Of a stretch of 64,000 bases of DNA, positions 1-13,655 are shown one piece after another. Origin of the DNA: Beverwykella pulmonaria (lineage: Eukaryota > Ascomycota > Dothideomycetes > Pleosporales > Melanommataceae); contig BCHH01000008.1 of the NCBI GenBank assembly GCA_001599595.1, forward strand, positions 2,419,712 through 2,483,711. Direction: 5' to 3'. The stretch's first letter is position 1. Every line of letters begins with the position of its first letter. The notes under the pieces are model-generated. The model saw only the letters and a program-made list of their open reading frames with translations. It was not told where the DNA came from and made no database searches. Both the position numbers and the translations under genes were made by a program.

Positions 1-1121
1 GGTTGACCGAAACGTTGGGGATGGCGATCCCATGCTGCTCGGCTTGAACGTGGAGAAGTGGACCAGCCGAGGTAGCTTCCGTTTTGGGGAACGAGGGGCC
101 TGGCTGCGTCTCGTGCGGCTATGAATAACCGAGCAACAACAATGCCAAAACACCAATATGAGCACTGCTGTCCGTCCAAAATCTCGCGCATATTCAACTA
201 CCCGGGCAATCGGGTCTACTGGTCCTTCACAACTGACAAGATCAAAAGTTGAAGCCATTCAAATTTGGTGGCTGGAATGTGAGCCGAGTTCCTTCTGCTT
301 TGCTGACCAGTAAAGCTCTAGTCAGACTCCCAGAGGAACGCGTTGGAACTTATTTGCCGTACATCGCCGTGATTGGCTCCTGAAACTCGGCCGGGCAACT
401 GCACATGTACTCCGAGGACAGGAAAGTAAGACGTTGAGAGTAGAAAGAATCTTTTGGTCAACTTGCCCAAAGTGAATCTTTCCCAGGAGAATTCGCGCAA
501 AGATAGAAACATGCAAATACAAACCTCAAAAGCTGTCGTAGGAGGTAAGTAGAACCGAAGGAAACATCTGGTCATGCAACTAAAGTACTCTCTCTCTTCA
601 TCGGACCTCGCGTATTATCAAAACCCCCCAAATTCATATTCACACATCCTTTTCCCTAGTCAATCCTTGTGCAAGTCCCATAACCACAAGTGTAGCCTTG
701 GCGTCGTAGCAAGGGGGTTGTGATGTGGTTGTCGTGAAGTGGCGCTGTTGCCCCGAAACTCCCTTTGCAGAACGCGAGAGCTACTGTTCCGGAATAGGGA
801 ACTCCAACCCTAGCTGTGTCGTTCGTCCCAAGTATTCACGATCATTCCTCTAGCACTATAAGGAAATATGAAGGTATGGATATGTTAAAAAACCACACTA
901 TGCACAAGACGATACTATCCACTATATACACCTGGGGACTAAACCCCTGACCATCTGTTCTTTTGTATATAAACAGTTGCCATGACTTCAATATATACAA
1001 ATCCCTCGATAAAAGCCCTTTAAAGATAAGTACAGTCCCGACCTCCAATGTCGACACCCCTCATAATCATCATAAATCATGAACACATATATACTTATAA
1101 CATGTATCTTCAACAACCCCA
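1..1121. other. left edge, no supported gene
   Basis: This stretch lies downstream of the MFS fusion gene. On the minus strand, bases 1 to about 119 are open in a frame that follows an AG acceptor-like site. That could be the start of an exon running off the left edge, but no family is recognised and two minus frames are open there, so no gene is called. The remainder is A+T-rich and has only short open frames. Confidence 0.3.
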
Positions 1122-3925
1122 TCAACAACTCCTACTCGGACTCCCCTCATGGCTCGCTTCGATAATCGGTCCTCGCCCCTCAGGCCAGCTACTCCGCTCT
1201 CTATGTTCGCAAGTTGGGAGTTGTTCATCCCGCTTGTTGGTGCTCCACCTCCTCTTCATGCCACTCCACCGCTTGCTCCCCCTTTTCTCTCCAGAAGTCG
1301 CTGCAGAATCCCGGAGCCCCTCTTCTAGCCGTGATTCATGCTGAGTCTGCTCGTCTCGGACAGGATCCGCTAATTTTTGTGCAGCAGGGTATGCATTGAG
1401 CCATATCGGGAAGAGCATACCCGCCGAAAACGCTGCGACTACGACACAAAAGGCATATTGTGCATTGTGCGCGCGCACGGCTGCAAAAATGATGGGTGGG
1501 AATACGGCACCGCCACCAATAGCGGCCGTTAGGAACACAGCTGCGTCTTTCGTGCGCTTGCCCAAGCCACGGAGCGCCAGGGAGTATATCTGTGGGAAGA
1601 GCGGACCCTCAAAGAACATAATTATAATGACGAAGGCTGCAGGTGTCGAACCGGTGCCAGACATAGATGCTGCGGCGAAGGCAATGGCGCCCGCGAAGAA
1701 AAAGAGGAGGATGTAGCGGGGCTTGATCCATATGTTTGCAATGGCAGCAACGAAGCGAGATGCGGCGAAGGCAGTGTGGCCGATGGCCTGGTGGCTTACC
1801 GTGTCGAGGGATGGCATAACGGTATTAATGTACACCGCGAAATTAGTTGATGTGGCTTCTTGGCCACCGACATAGCAGACCACAGCAAAGACGCCCAGGC
1901 TGAGGGATATCCATATAACCTTGATCTTAGACAAGCCTAGCGTGGCGTCGCGGGGTATTGGCATGCGAGCGCAAGCATTCTCTAGCTCTTCATCCGTCGC
2001 TTCTGGAAGTGGCACGTAGAAGAATGCAATGGCTAGGAAAACGGTGAAGAAGGATATTCCGAGGTATGTCCACTGCACGTCAATGAGGCTTCCTGCTGAA
2101 GCCTTGAACAGAACTTTCTTAGCTAAGAGCGGAGACAGCACGCTTCCAATAGCCTGGATGGCCTGTGATAGATTCAGTCTTGCTTCTGCGTACTCAGGCG
2201 GCCCGCAAAGCACGATGAAGGGGTTGGCGCTGAGCTCTAGTGTAGAGAGTCCGAGGCCAGTAATGAAGTTGGAGATCAGGAAGGCGGGAAATGAGGTCAA
2301 CACAGCCGAGGGCCAGAATATCAGAGTTCCACAGGCATAAATAATAAGACCCACTGTGTAGCATGCTTTGAATCCCCAATGGCGGAAGACCAATCTGCCA
2401 AACGTCAGGGGACCAACGATGTAACCGAGATAGTATGCGCTGTGTTGACCAACAGTCTGCCATGTGGACATATGTGCCACGGCCTGGAACTGGGCATTGA
2501 GGGTGTCCAGGAGCCCATAAGCGAAGCCCCAGATAAAGAACAACATGGTGACCATCAAGATTGGGTATACGGACTCCCGGTTCGTCATCAAGGTAATGTT
2601 TTTCTTTTTGTTCATGTCCACGAAATCAAAGAATGCGACCGACGGCCGACGTGCATGAGCCGTCGTCGCGCACGTCGCAAAGGTGTTCGTCTGGTCGAGA
2701 TGAGGCATTTCACCCATGTCAGGCGTGGTGAGAAACGCCATCATGTCCATGGGTTCACCGGCACCAGCTAGCGTGGGAGGGGGTCTTGTCAGAGGCGACC
2801 CTGGGGAAGTGGGAAAGACGGATCGTCTTGGGGACTCCACCGAGTGGGAGAGATCCGGCGGAGGCATGGCCATGCTGTCGCTTGTTTGGGTCGCACTCTT
2901 CTCCCGAACAATGGTCCCGTCTAGCACCCAGTGGGGCAAAAATCGGGTCACCAGAGGCTTCAAGGCAGGAACACAGGCGCACATGATCCCAACGTTGATT
3001 TCGATGGCGCTCCACATGAAGGAAAGAGAAGCGTACCAAGAAAAGTCATCGTTGTTTCTAGAGTCGCTCCCACGATTTCCCTTCTGCTCCTGGATCGCGC
3101 GGAGGTTGTCCCGGGCGGCTGACTGGAGATAGGCGATGCGAACGACATCAACCACCGCTACAAAGACACCAAACCCAAAGGTGATGACCAGGATCGTCTT
3201 CTGCTTCCTGGGCAGGCGCATACTGGTCAGGATGGGCATGGGTAGGAATAAGATGGCCAGGTCGGTGATGATGTTGAGCGGCGCCGAGGAGAGATATATG
3301 GTTACGATGTTGGTGCAGGACGCCGAGTCCGGGACGGGTGTCTGGAACGCTGCGCCCACTGGCTGGCACTGCAATACATTGAGCAGCGTCAAGGCCGTGC
3401 CACCGACATTGACTACGGCGAGGGTTGCAATGGTGACATATCGGAAGATCTTTTGTGTCTTGGACAGGGTGAGGTAGAAGATGAGGATCGATGTCTTTGT
3501 TGCCATCAATGCAGGATTCTGAGAACATGTGAGCCAGACTCGGGCGCATGCAGGAATCGAGTACCTACATAAAGAACCGAGAAGGTGTACGCAGCCTTCT
3601 TCATGGCGGATTGCTGGCTTGGTAGCACATCGACCTCGTGCCGTCCTAGTCCCACAGACGTGCCATAGCATATCGAAAAGGAGGTCCCAAATGCCAGTAT
3701 CCATGCCCCAATCATGGCATAGTCATCCCACCCAGGCTTTTTCACCACTCCAAAGCGCGACATCAGGCGCAGGGCGGTGAACAGGGTGCAGCACGCGAGC
3801 GTGGCCGCCGTGACGGCTAAGACGAGGGGCCCCCGATCCGCAAGGTGGTGAGAGGTGTCGCTCGTCGCCATCGTGTGCGCTTGGCTGTCGCGGTCGCTGG
3901 TTGCTTCCAGGTCATATTCTCCCAA
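1122..3925 (-). CDS. 7TM rhodopsin-like domain fused to FHS-family MFS transporter
   Basis: Two exons, 3925-3569 and 3518-1122, encode 917 aa. The 50 bp intron (donor GTAGGT, acceptor CTCAG) joins LY to NPALMATK. Residues about 25-300 form a seven-helix membrane domain like the PTH11/SAT4 fungal rhodopsin-like family, ending in the CACVPALKPL stretch. A Pro/Ser-rich linker of about 100 residues follows. From Met430, a complete MFS carrier of the fucose-permease (FHS) type begins with RESVYPILMVTMLFF and FAYGLLDTLN, with about 12 helices to residue 850 and a charged tail. Both halves share one uninterrupted exon, so the fusion is read directly. The substrate is not known; FHS carriers usually take sugars. 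Alternative view: two genes merged by loss of a stop, or a separate MFS transcript starting at Met430. The upstream 1.37 kb is gene-free. Confidence 0.85.
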
Positions 3926-5294
3926 GACGTACCAGGCGCAACCGGCCGTTCGTTCTCGTCTTCACAATCGTTCTCTTTCTATCGCGGTCGCGGGCGTCGG
4001 GGCAATCGGTATTCGGGACACAGCATTCTCTGCAGCCTTCTCGTGGTGAAGAAGGCCTGATTGGGCGCTCCGGGGGTGCCGGTCGATGTGCGAGAGGTGG
4101 TGCGGGCGGCAGCCAGCAGGGTGGTCTTTCTCAGTCTTTGCGGTCTCTGGGTGGGACAACCCCAGATTTGCCGTGTTTGCTGGCCTTCGCTGCTCGAGCG
4201 CGAGCCAGGCTGGATTTGGAGCCTGAGTGCCCCATTGCTGGCGGCGGCGCCAAATGCGATCTCGTTGGTGTTGGGCCCGCATCTGACCTGCGGATGGTCA
4301 TTGGCAGGGCTGCGTTGGAAATGCGGAGAGATTGCGTCACAAGCTAGGCGATCCCAAACAGAATCATCCCACCGCCATGCGCTTGGTCTACCAGGGCAAT
4401 CCGTTCCCTCCATCCTGGCCCAGATCCACCCTCTTTCGCAACGTGAGAGAGGGCACATATTATACCCAGATGCAGGTCGAGTTGTGCATAGCAACATACT
4501 CTTCTTCCTCTCTTCCTAGCACCGTGCAGTCCAACAATTGCCCAAAACACGGCGACAAATTTTTCACCTCCAGCCCTGCGTTATTAATCCCGCACCCCAT
4601 TGGACCGCAGTTGCCCCGGTGCGCTAGCCGCGAGCCTCCCGGCATTTGGTGCGCTCGAGAGGGTGGGTTGGTGTCTGCATCTCAACAGCAGCAGCCATTG
4701 ATGCGAACGGGTGGCACACCACAGCACAACCCTCAATGATTGTCACGCTGATCACAGGCACGCACCCGCTGTCACTGGGGACTGCAGCACTATGCGCTGG
4801 GAACCCGAGAGGATGTCTAGTCTCGAAGTCGAGGTGTTCCATGCGGCGAATTAGACCGTTAGTCTCACCGCCACACCCAAAATCTCCTGTGGAGACGAAC
4901 TGCAGCTAGCATGTCACATGGGAGTACTTAAGCGTCCAAGACGGGGATCAACCTAGACTCAGTCCGAGTCCGAGCAACACTACAACAACAAACAACAACT
5001 TGAACAACCCGATTGCTTAAGCGGTTTTATATAACTGTTGTTGACTGCGAGAGGTCAATGCATCACAAGCTCCTATGACTAGATCAAGTTGAATGGCAGG
5101 CAGATTGCTGGAATTGGTTCCTATTGTCTTCGCTGCTACTCCACGTTCGTCTCCACCAAATTAATTATTATAGATGATATACCACCTTGTCGCCTTCTTC
5201 CCCTGTTCCCATCCCCCCTTTCCTCCACACCAAGTCCTCCAACTCCCGCTTGCGACACAAGTCGCCCCAATCATAGCACTGTCAAATCACTCAT
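3926..5294. other. intergenic, no gene seen
   Basis: This is the likely promoter and leader of the transporter fusion plus the 3' flank of the GPI-protein gene. Several overlapping open frames occur on both strands between 3900 and 4900, but none has recognisable protein character. Bases 4970-5010 are a CAA-rich simple stretch. Confidence 0.5.
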
Positions 5295-6028
5295 CTACAA
5301 CAGGCCAGCAAGGCCCAGCAGCACAGCGACGACACCACCAACAGGCGCGGCAATGGCGCCAGCAGCACCAGTCTTGAAAGCTGAAGCAGCAGCCTGGGTT
5401 CCGGTCGCCGTGGTCGCAGCGGTGGTGCCAGCAGCGACAGCAGCGGATGTGGATGCAACGCTGGGAACGGGGCGGGTGGCAGCGTCGGCGGCGGAAGCGG
5501 ATTTCAGACTATCACATCGCCATCAGTCTTCATTCTCCCTCAAGGATCGTGTCTGACAAGAGCTTGGGGAAGGGGGAACAGAAACGGGAGGGCTCACGGT
5601 GCAGCAGCAAGACAGTACTGCGTGACTTGGTTCTGGACAGGCGGCTTCTCTGCCGAGTCGGGGCAGTTGTTGTAGCATGTGAGCAGGTTGGTGTAGTTGT
5701 CGCACAAGCAGATCCAGTCATTGGATTTGCACTTGTCGATCTCGGTTTGGATACCCGTGCGGCAGGCATCGACGATGCTACAACCAATCTCATTAGCACT
5801 TGGGCCTCTTGCGCTTCGCCTTCCAACTCGCTTCGGGCCTCGTCACATCCATGGGAGGAGCGGTGATTTCCAACGCCGGAGACGCCAGCAGAGAGAACAG
5901 GAGAAGGGGACTCACTTCTGCGCCTGGCAAGCCGTGGACTTTGGTGCAACTGCAGCCACAGTCTGAGTCTGCGCGGCCGCAAGGCCCACGGTCGCGAGCA
6001 GGGCGAGGGAAGTAGTTGCGAAACGCAT
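5295..6028 (-). CDS. GPI-anchored Cys-rich cell-wall protein
   Basis: Three exons, 6028-5916, 5777-5598 and 5508-5295, give 168 aa. The introns are 138 and 89 bp. The protein starts MRFATTSLALLATVGLAAAQ, a clear secretory signal peptide. The middle exon has an eight-Cys-like pattern with CLCDNYTNLLTCYNNCP and QNQVTQYC, as in the fungal family annotated as GPI-anchored Ser/Thr-rich proteins and loosely like CFEM modules. The last exon is Ala/Ser/Thr-rich and ends in a hydrophobic tail (GGVVAVLLGLAGLL), typical of a GPI-attachment signal. The mature protein would sit at the plasma membrane or wall. Its molecular role is unknown. The longer upstream open frame lacks family support, so the start before the signal peptide was chosen. 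Confidence 0.85.
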
Positions 6029-7323
6029 CTTGACTATGGTATGAAAGGGGGAAGCGTAGGTACGGAGGATGATAGTCGAGAGCGAAAGGTAGGCAGTGTT
6101 ATTAATACAAAGTATAAAGACCCAGAAACGAGTGATGGGCACAGCAAACCTTGTGTCGAGGTATGAAGAAGTTCGGAAAGGTAAAAGCAGGAAGTGGAGG
6201 AGTCAGGAGAATTATAAACACCCTGTGCCCACGGACATGGTCTCATGCCGCCCGGGTCCGTTCTTCGCTATTTGATGGAGTCTTTACTGCATATGGCGAA
6301 GCGCATCGGGTCCGAGGCTGCTGTATTTAGCGGCGTCAATAACTACTTGCAGCATCTTCATCTCACCCATATTACTGTCCCAATTGATATGCATGCAATG
6401 GCAAGAAGAAGAAGAAGAAGAAGAAGAAAGCCATCTCGGCATTTCCTTCCTTCAGTTCCCATCTCAGCAATCCTCCCCCATTATTTTCCCCAAAGCCTCC
6501 CGTTCAATAAGCAACTTGTTGTGATCCCTTGCATCCCAACTCCCTGCCACCCCGGTCCCCCGCCCAGACCACTAAAGCCCCATCTCGCATCCCGGCCCTC
6601 CCATTGGCGGAACCTTCGTGCTTTGATGATCGCCGGCGGGGATTCCGTTCGCGAAGCCGAACCTTGGACCGACTTCATCTCCACCTTTCTCTTGTTCCCG
6701 TTCCTGTGCTCGCCTGACCAAACAAACGACACCATTTCCCCTTCATTCCCTTCATTCCATTCTTCATTCCCCCTTTCGCTATCATCAAGAAAGGAAGTTG
6801 TGCCCTGAAGGCGAGATGAGACGAGATGAGCAAAAATAGAACCAAGCGAGAGAAGGGAAGGAGACAGCTGAGCTCAAGCCAGCCAGCCCTAATCCCCAGC
6901 CACAAAAGCAAAGCACTTTTCCTTTCCCCCTCTCCCGAAGGCTCCTTCTGAAGCAGATCCTTACTCTAGAGGTAGAGCTGAATTGGATGAAGACAACCTG
7001 AACTAGAATACATTGTTTTGGCCTATTCAGCAAAAGAACACCTGATAACGTCCGCACATGAATCCACACACATAATACGAATTCAATAGTAACCATCTCT
7101 CGGCACAGAGCAAGCGTTAAAACCCATAAAGATAAAATCTGTTCGCCGTTCCGTTTTGTACACGGGCATGCATACACAAATCACATGATGCCGAGTATCT
7201 ACGACTACACCACACCACACCGCCTTGGCCGCACCCTTCCCAGCAATCGGCCAAATAAAATGTAGAAAGGTCAACCAAATCAAAACTCCCCTCCCCAAAT
7301 CGCTAGCAAACCGCGACCTCCAT
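6029..7323. other. intergenic with simple repeat
   Basis: This is the promoter side of the GPI-protein gene and the 3' flank of RSP5. It contains an AAG run and pyrimidine-rich tracts (TTCC/TTCATTCC near 6740-6780). No gene is recognised. The 187-codon plus-strand frame at 6245-6808 is low-complexity and not protein-like. Confidence 0.5.
6403..6430. repeat. AAG trinucleotide microsatellite
   Basis: About nine uninterrupted AAG units in the intergenic region. Confidence 0.9.
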
Positions 7324-10304
<2,981 letters not shown>

Positions 10305-11428
10305 GCTGCTGTCGATACGCGGCGGGCGCAGGATGGGAGGAGATGTTATGGGTGCGGCTCTCAGAGCTCGCGGGCGGGTGTAGGTGGACCACGCTGCTTG
10401 GTGCTTGGTGGGTGGGTGCAATGGGTGATGTCGATAGGCAGCCTGCGAGGGCGAGGGCTAAGGCGGAGGAGGCTGTGCGAAACGGCCGTGCGCGGGAGGC
10501 GTCGCGCGGGCACTGAGACTGGGAGTCCAACGAATGGCCAGGCAGACGACGCGCTGAATCAGGCCTTTGCAATCGCTGATGGGAGGCGGTTGACGAGCAC
10601 CGGCCAGACAGAGACTTGGGCTGGGGAGGCGCGGGCGACGAGCAGGTAACGAGCAGTTCCGGGCAATGTTGCGAGCCTGCGGAGCGGGGCACCAGAGGCC
10701 AAGCGCAGAGAACGCTTGCCTGCTGCGAACGAACAAACGAGTCGGCCGCTAGGACTCCTATGTCGTGCATGCAGCAAAAGCAGGCAAACAGCTGTTGGGC
10801 TTTCACGACTGTCACGACCGTCACGGGACACGCAATTCACTAAGCTTCTCGTAGCATCTCACAGCCCGTGTTCTTCTGCGTCTGCTTTGCCAGAGCCGCG
10901 GGCGAAGGTCGTTATGATGATGTCAAACCACTAGCGCCATTAGCTGGCAGGCATCTGAGCAAGGGGCCGCCGCGGACTACCAATAATTGCTTTTGATATC
11001 TGATCGAGCGGGAACTATGCTAACCTTTCGCAATGAGATATTTATTACGGAGAGAGTTTGCTTTACGAGGATATCATATCATGTTCTCATCCACTATCTT
11101 GGTCCCCGCGTCATACTATCGACACAGGCTAGTCCGATTCAGCCGGTATCAAACGCCTTTTCAAACGCTCAAAGTTGACCCACTGGCAACAGGGTCTGGT
11201 TAAAGCCTCATTGTCCACGCTGAAAGATGATAGCGTCCAACCCACAACAGCACATTGGTGACATGTCTAATTCTTTATCCTCTATGCGGAAGAATCCATG
11301 CCCGCAACTACCACAAAGCCGACGACGACATGTCCACGCAACTCCACCTGTTCCCGGCCTAGCGTGGCTTTGCTCAGGGGCATGTGCAACAAACACCTAC
11401 TATATCCATAGCTCATGTGTGTGATAAA
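10305..11428. other. intergenic, no gene seen
   Basis: The RSP5 promoter side is G+C-rich to about 10,800. The A+T-richer 3' flank of the ABC1 gene follows. Large overlapping open frames at 10,215-10,840 occur on both strands and look like high-GC noise. Confidence 0.5.
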
Positions 11429-13261
11429 CTAAACGACTGCTTGCATCCCAAACCGGGCGCGCCACAGCAGGTACTGCTCATAGACGCCGAGCTTCAGCTC
11501 GACTCTGAAATGCGCGCCCCATGCCCGCAGAAAGGCGAACAGATTCGGGAGCCAGAACAGGCTGCCCGTCAACTTCTCCAGCTGCTCCTCGTACACGGTG
11601 CGGGACGCGTAGCGGGCCAGGATGAGAAACGTCCGCGCAGGTCCCTGTCGCGTGTGGAGGTTCTCATCGAGAGAACGCGCTGCGTTGTTGCGTCAGTAAT
11701 GCATATGGCAAGGCGGTGTGCCTATTCCGACTTACTCAGGTCGTTTGTTTTGAGAATCAGGAGGATTACTCGTGGGACTTGGCCGAGGAGTTGGATCAGA
11801 CTTTCGAGCATGCCGTCCCCCAAGGCCTCTGATATGGTTTCCTTCTCTTCCATGCTCCGCGGCTTCGCTATATTCTCTTTCACAATGCTGTAGTCTCTAC
11901 CGGTGATGGCACTGGCGAACAGAGGAAAGTGCTCGTCGCCAATGCCCGCTACTTCGTATGCATACTTCCGCATCTGTGGCTCGTCTGCATCGAGGACAGC
12001 AAGCCACAGCTTCGCATACGACCTCCGCAGATTCATAGGAATGTCCCTATAGAGGCCATGATCGTACATGATAACATCGAAATTTGCCTTCCCTCGTCGA
12101 TTGGGATTGTGCCTGATGGCAATGTTTCCACCGTGAGGATCGCAGTGCAAGGGCGCGTTGGTTCCAAAAATCATCTCGTTAAAGATGCGGGCCAACGCCG
12201 CGGAAACTTCGTCTCGGTCAATGCCATGCGAGTCCAGATACTCGAGATCATCAGGCCGGTGGCCGGACACGTATTCCATAACCAGAATCCGGCGTTTAGC
12301 CCACAGCACTTCAGGAATGATAACGGGCGCATCCCGCACCTCTGCAAAGTAGTTCCGGGCCCGAATCGCATTTTGTCCTTCTCTGTAGAAATCCAACTCC
12401 TGCGGGAGAGACGCCTCCATCTCCTCAGACAACCAAGTCAGATCGTATTCCGGAAACCATTTCTTGAGTGTCTCGAACGTAAACCGAGTCAATCCTAGAT
12501 CCAACTTAGACCACTCGTCCAAGGCAGGGTGTTGCACCTTGACCGCAACCTTCTGTCCTGTTGCTTTTACCACGGCGATATGGACCTGTGCTAGTGACGC
12601 CGCGCCAATTGGTGTATTCTCAAACTCTGAAAAGTATTCCGAGAGACTGTGGCCAGTGTCCTTGAGTACCATGGCTTCTATCGACTCGTATGAGGAGATC
12701 GGGCATTTATCTTGCAAAGGGATGAAGGTGTCGCACCACTCGCTCGGTAGCAGATAGTTCATGCTGCTGAGATGTTGGCCCAGCTTTATGAATATGGACC
12801 CGTTCTTCTCGAGGGTTGTGAGCGTTCGTTTGGCGCATCGCAGATGGCAGGCCTTGAGAATGTCGTCATAGTCCTCTTCCTGGTCTCGTTTGAGCGTTCT
12901 TCGGTAGCTGCAGGTAGGAAAAACTGTTAGCTGTTGCATCCAAAGGGACGTGGAAATATTCGTACTCATTTATGTTTATGAAGAGCGTCGACACCACCCT
13001 GCTACTTCGTTGCACCGCTATAACAGCGTGCTTCGCATCGTCGTTGACCGTTGTCACAACTGCGCTAGATAATGCGAGTCCACCTGTTGCAATCGCAAGT
13101 CTTCTCCGTCTTTTGTTCTTCGCCATTGGCTTGATCGGTTTTGTGGGCTTCGTTGTAAAGGCATTGCGTTGTGGCGAGACCGCTTGTCTTCGAAGGCATC
13201 CGCGACATGTCCAGGGAACTGTTCGGCGGAGAAAGGGACTGAAGAAGCTAGAACCGGACAT
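11429..13261 (-). CDS. MCP2: ABC1/UbiB-family atypical kinase, MCP2/ADCK1 type
   Basis: Three exons (13261-12966, 12907-11736, 11679-11429) give 572 aa. The N-terminus is Arg/Ser-rich and poor in acidic residues (FLRRTVPWTCRGCLRRQ), followed by RRRRLAIATGGLALSSAVVTT, as expected for a mitochondrial presequence plus a single helix. The ABC1 core shows the family's KxGQ motif (FIKLGQHLSS), the Ala-rich loop that replaces the kinase P-loop (IGAASLAQVH), the Lys in VAVKVQHP, LPQELDF, HCDPHGGNIAI and the metal-site-like YDHGLYRD. The C-terminal exon (RQGPARTFLILARYASRTV) matches the MCP2/ADCK1 branch rather than COQ8. In yeast, Mcp2 acts in mitochondrial lipid homeostasis. The substrate is unknown; the subfamily call rests on remembered similarity. 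Confidence 0.88.
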
Positions 13262-13655
13262 TATAAGCGCATGATGTACATGGAAGTTTTGAATCGCAGA
13301 GGAATTCTAAATCGCGGAGGGAGAAAGAAGCTGGCCTGAGCATTTGCGGTGGAGGCAACTTTTCCGTGCGGGAAATTTCCTAGCGTCAAATGACGTTCCG
13401 AATCCCCGTTTCTTGGCAGTGAAGCATGCTCGAGCCCACGAATAGGCACATGCACAGTACTTCATGGAAACAGTATCATCAGATGGGATATGTCTATTTG
13501 TATTAAAGCGCGCTTAAAGACTCAGTGGACCACCCATTCACCATCTTCCATGTATCAAGCACGGTACCTTAAAAACGCCACGCATCTGAACACACAGCAA
13601 GGCTTTTAAAAACACGTCTCCGCGCCCTTTACCTACCTTGACTCTTCAACATGTG
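13262..13655. other. intergenic between MCP2 and PHO81
   Basis: This is a tandem spacing of 394 bp, holding the MCP2 promoter and PHO81 3' end. No feature is recognised. Confidence 0.5.

Noticed and set aside
11929..12498. 189-codon plus frame opposite MCP2
   Set aside because: Shadow of the ABC1 kinase-like coding strand.
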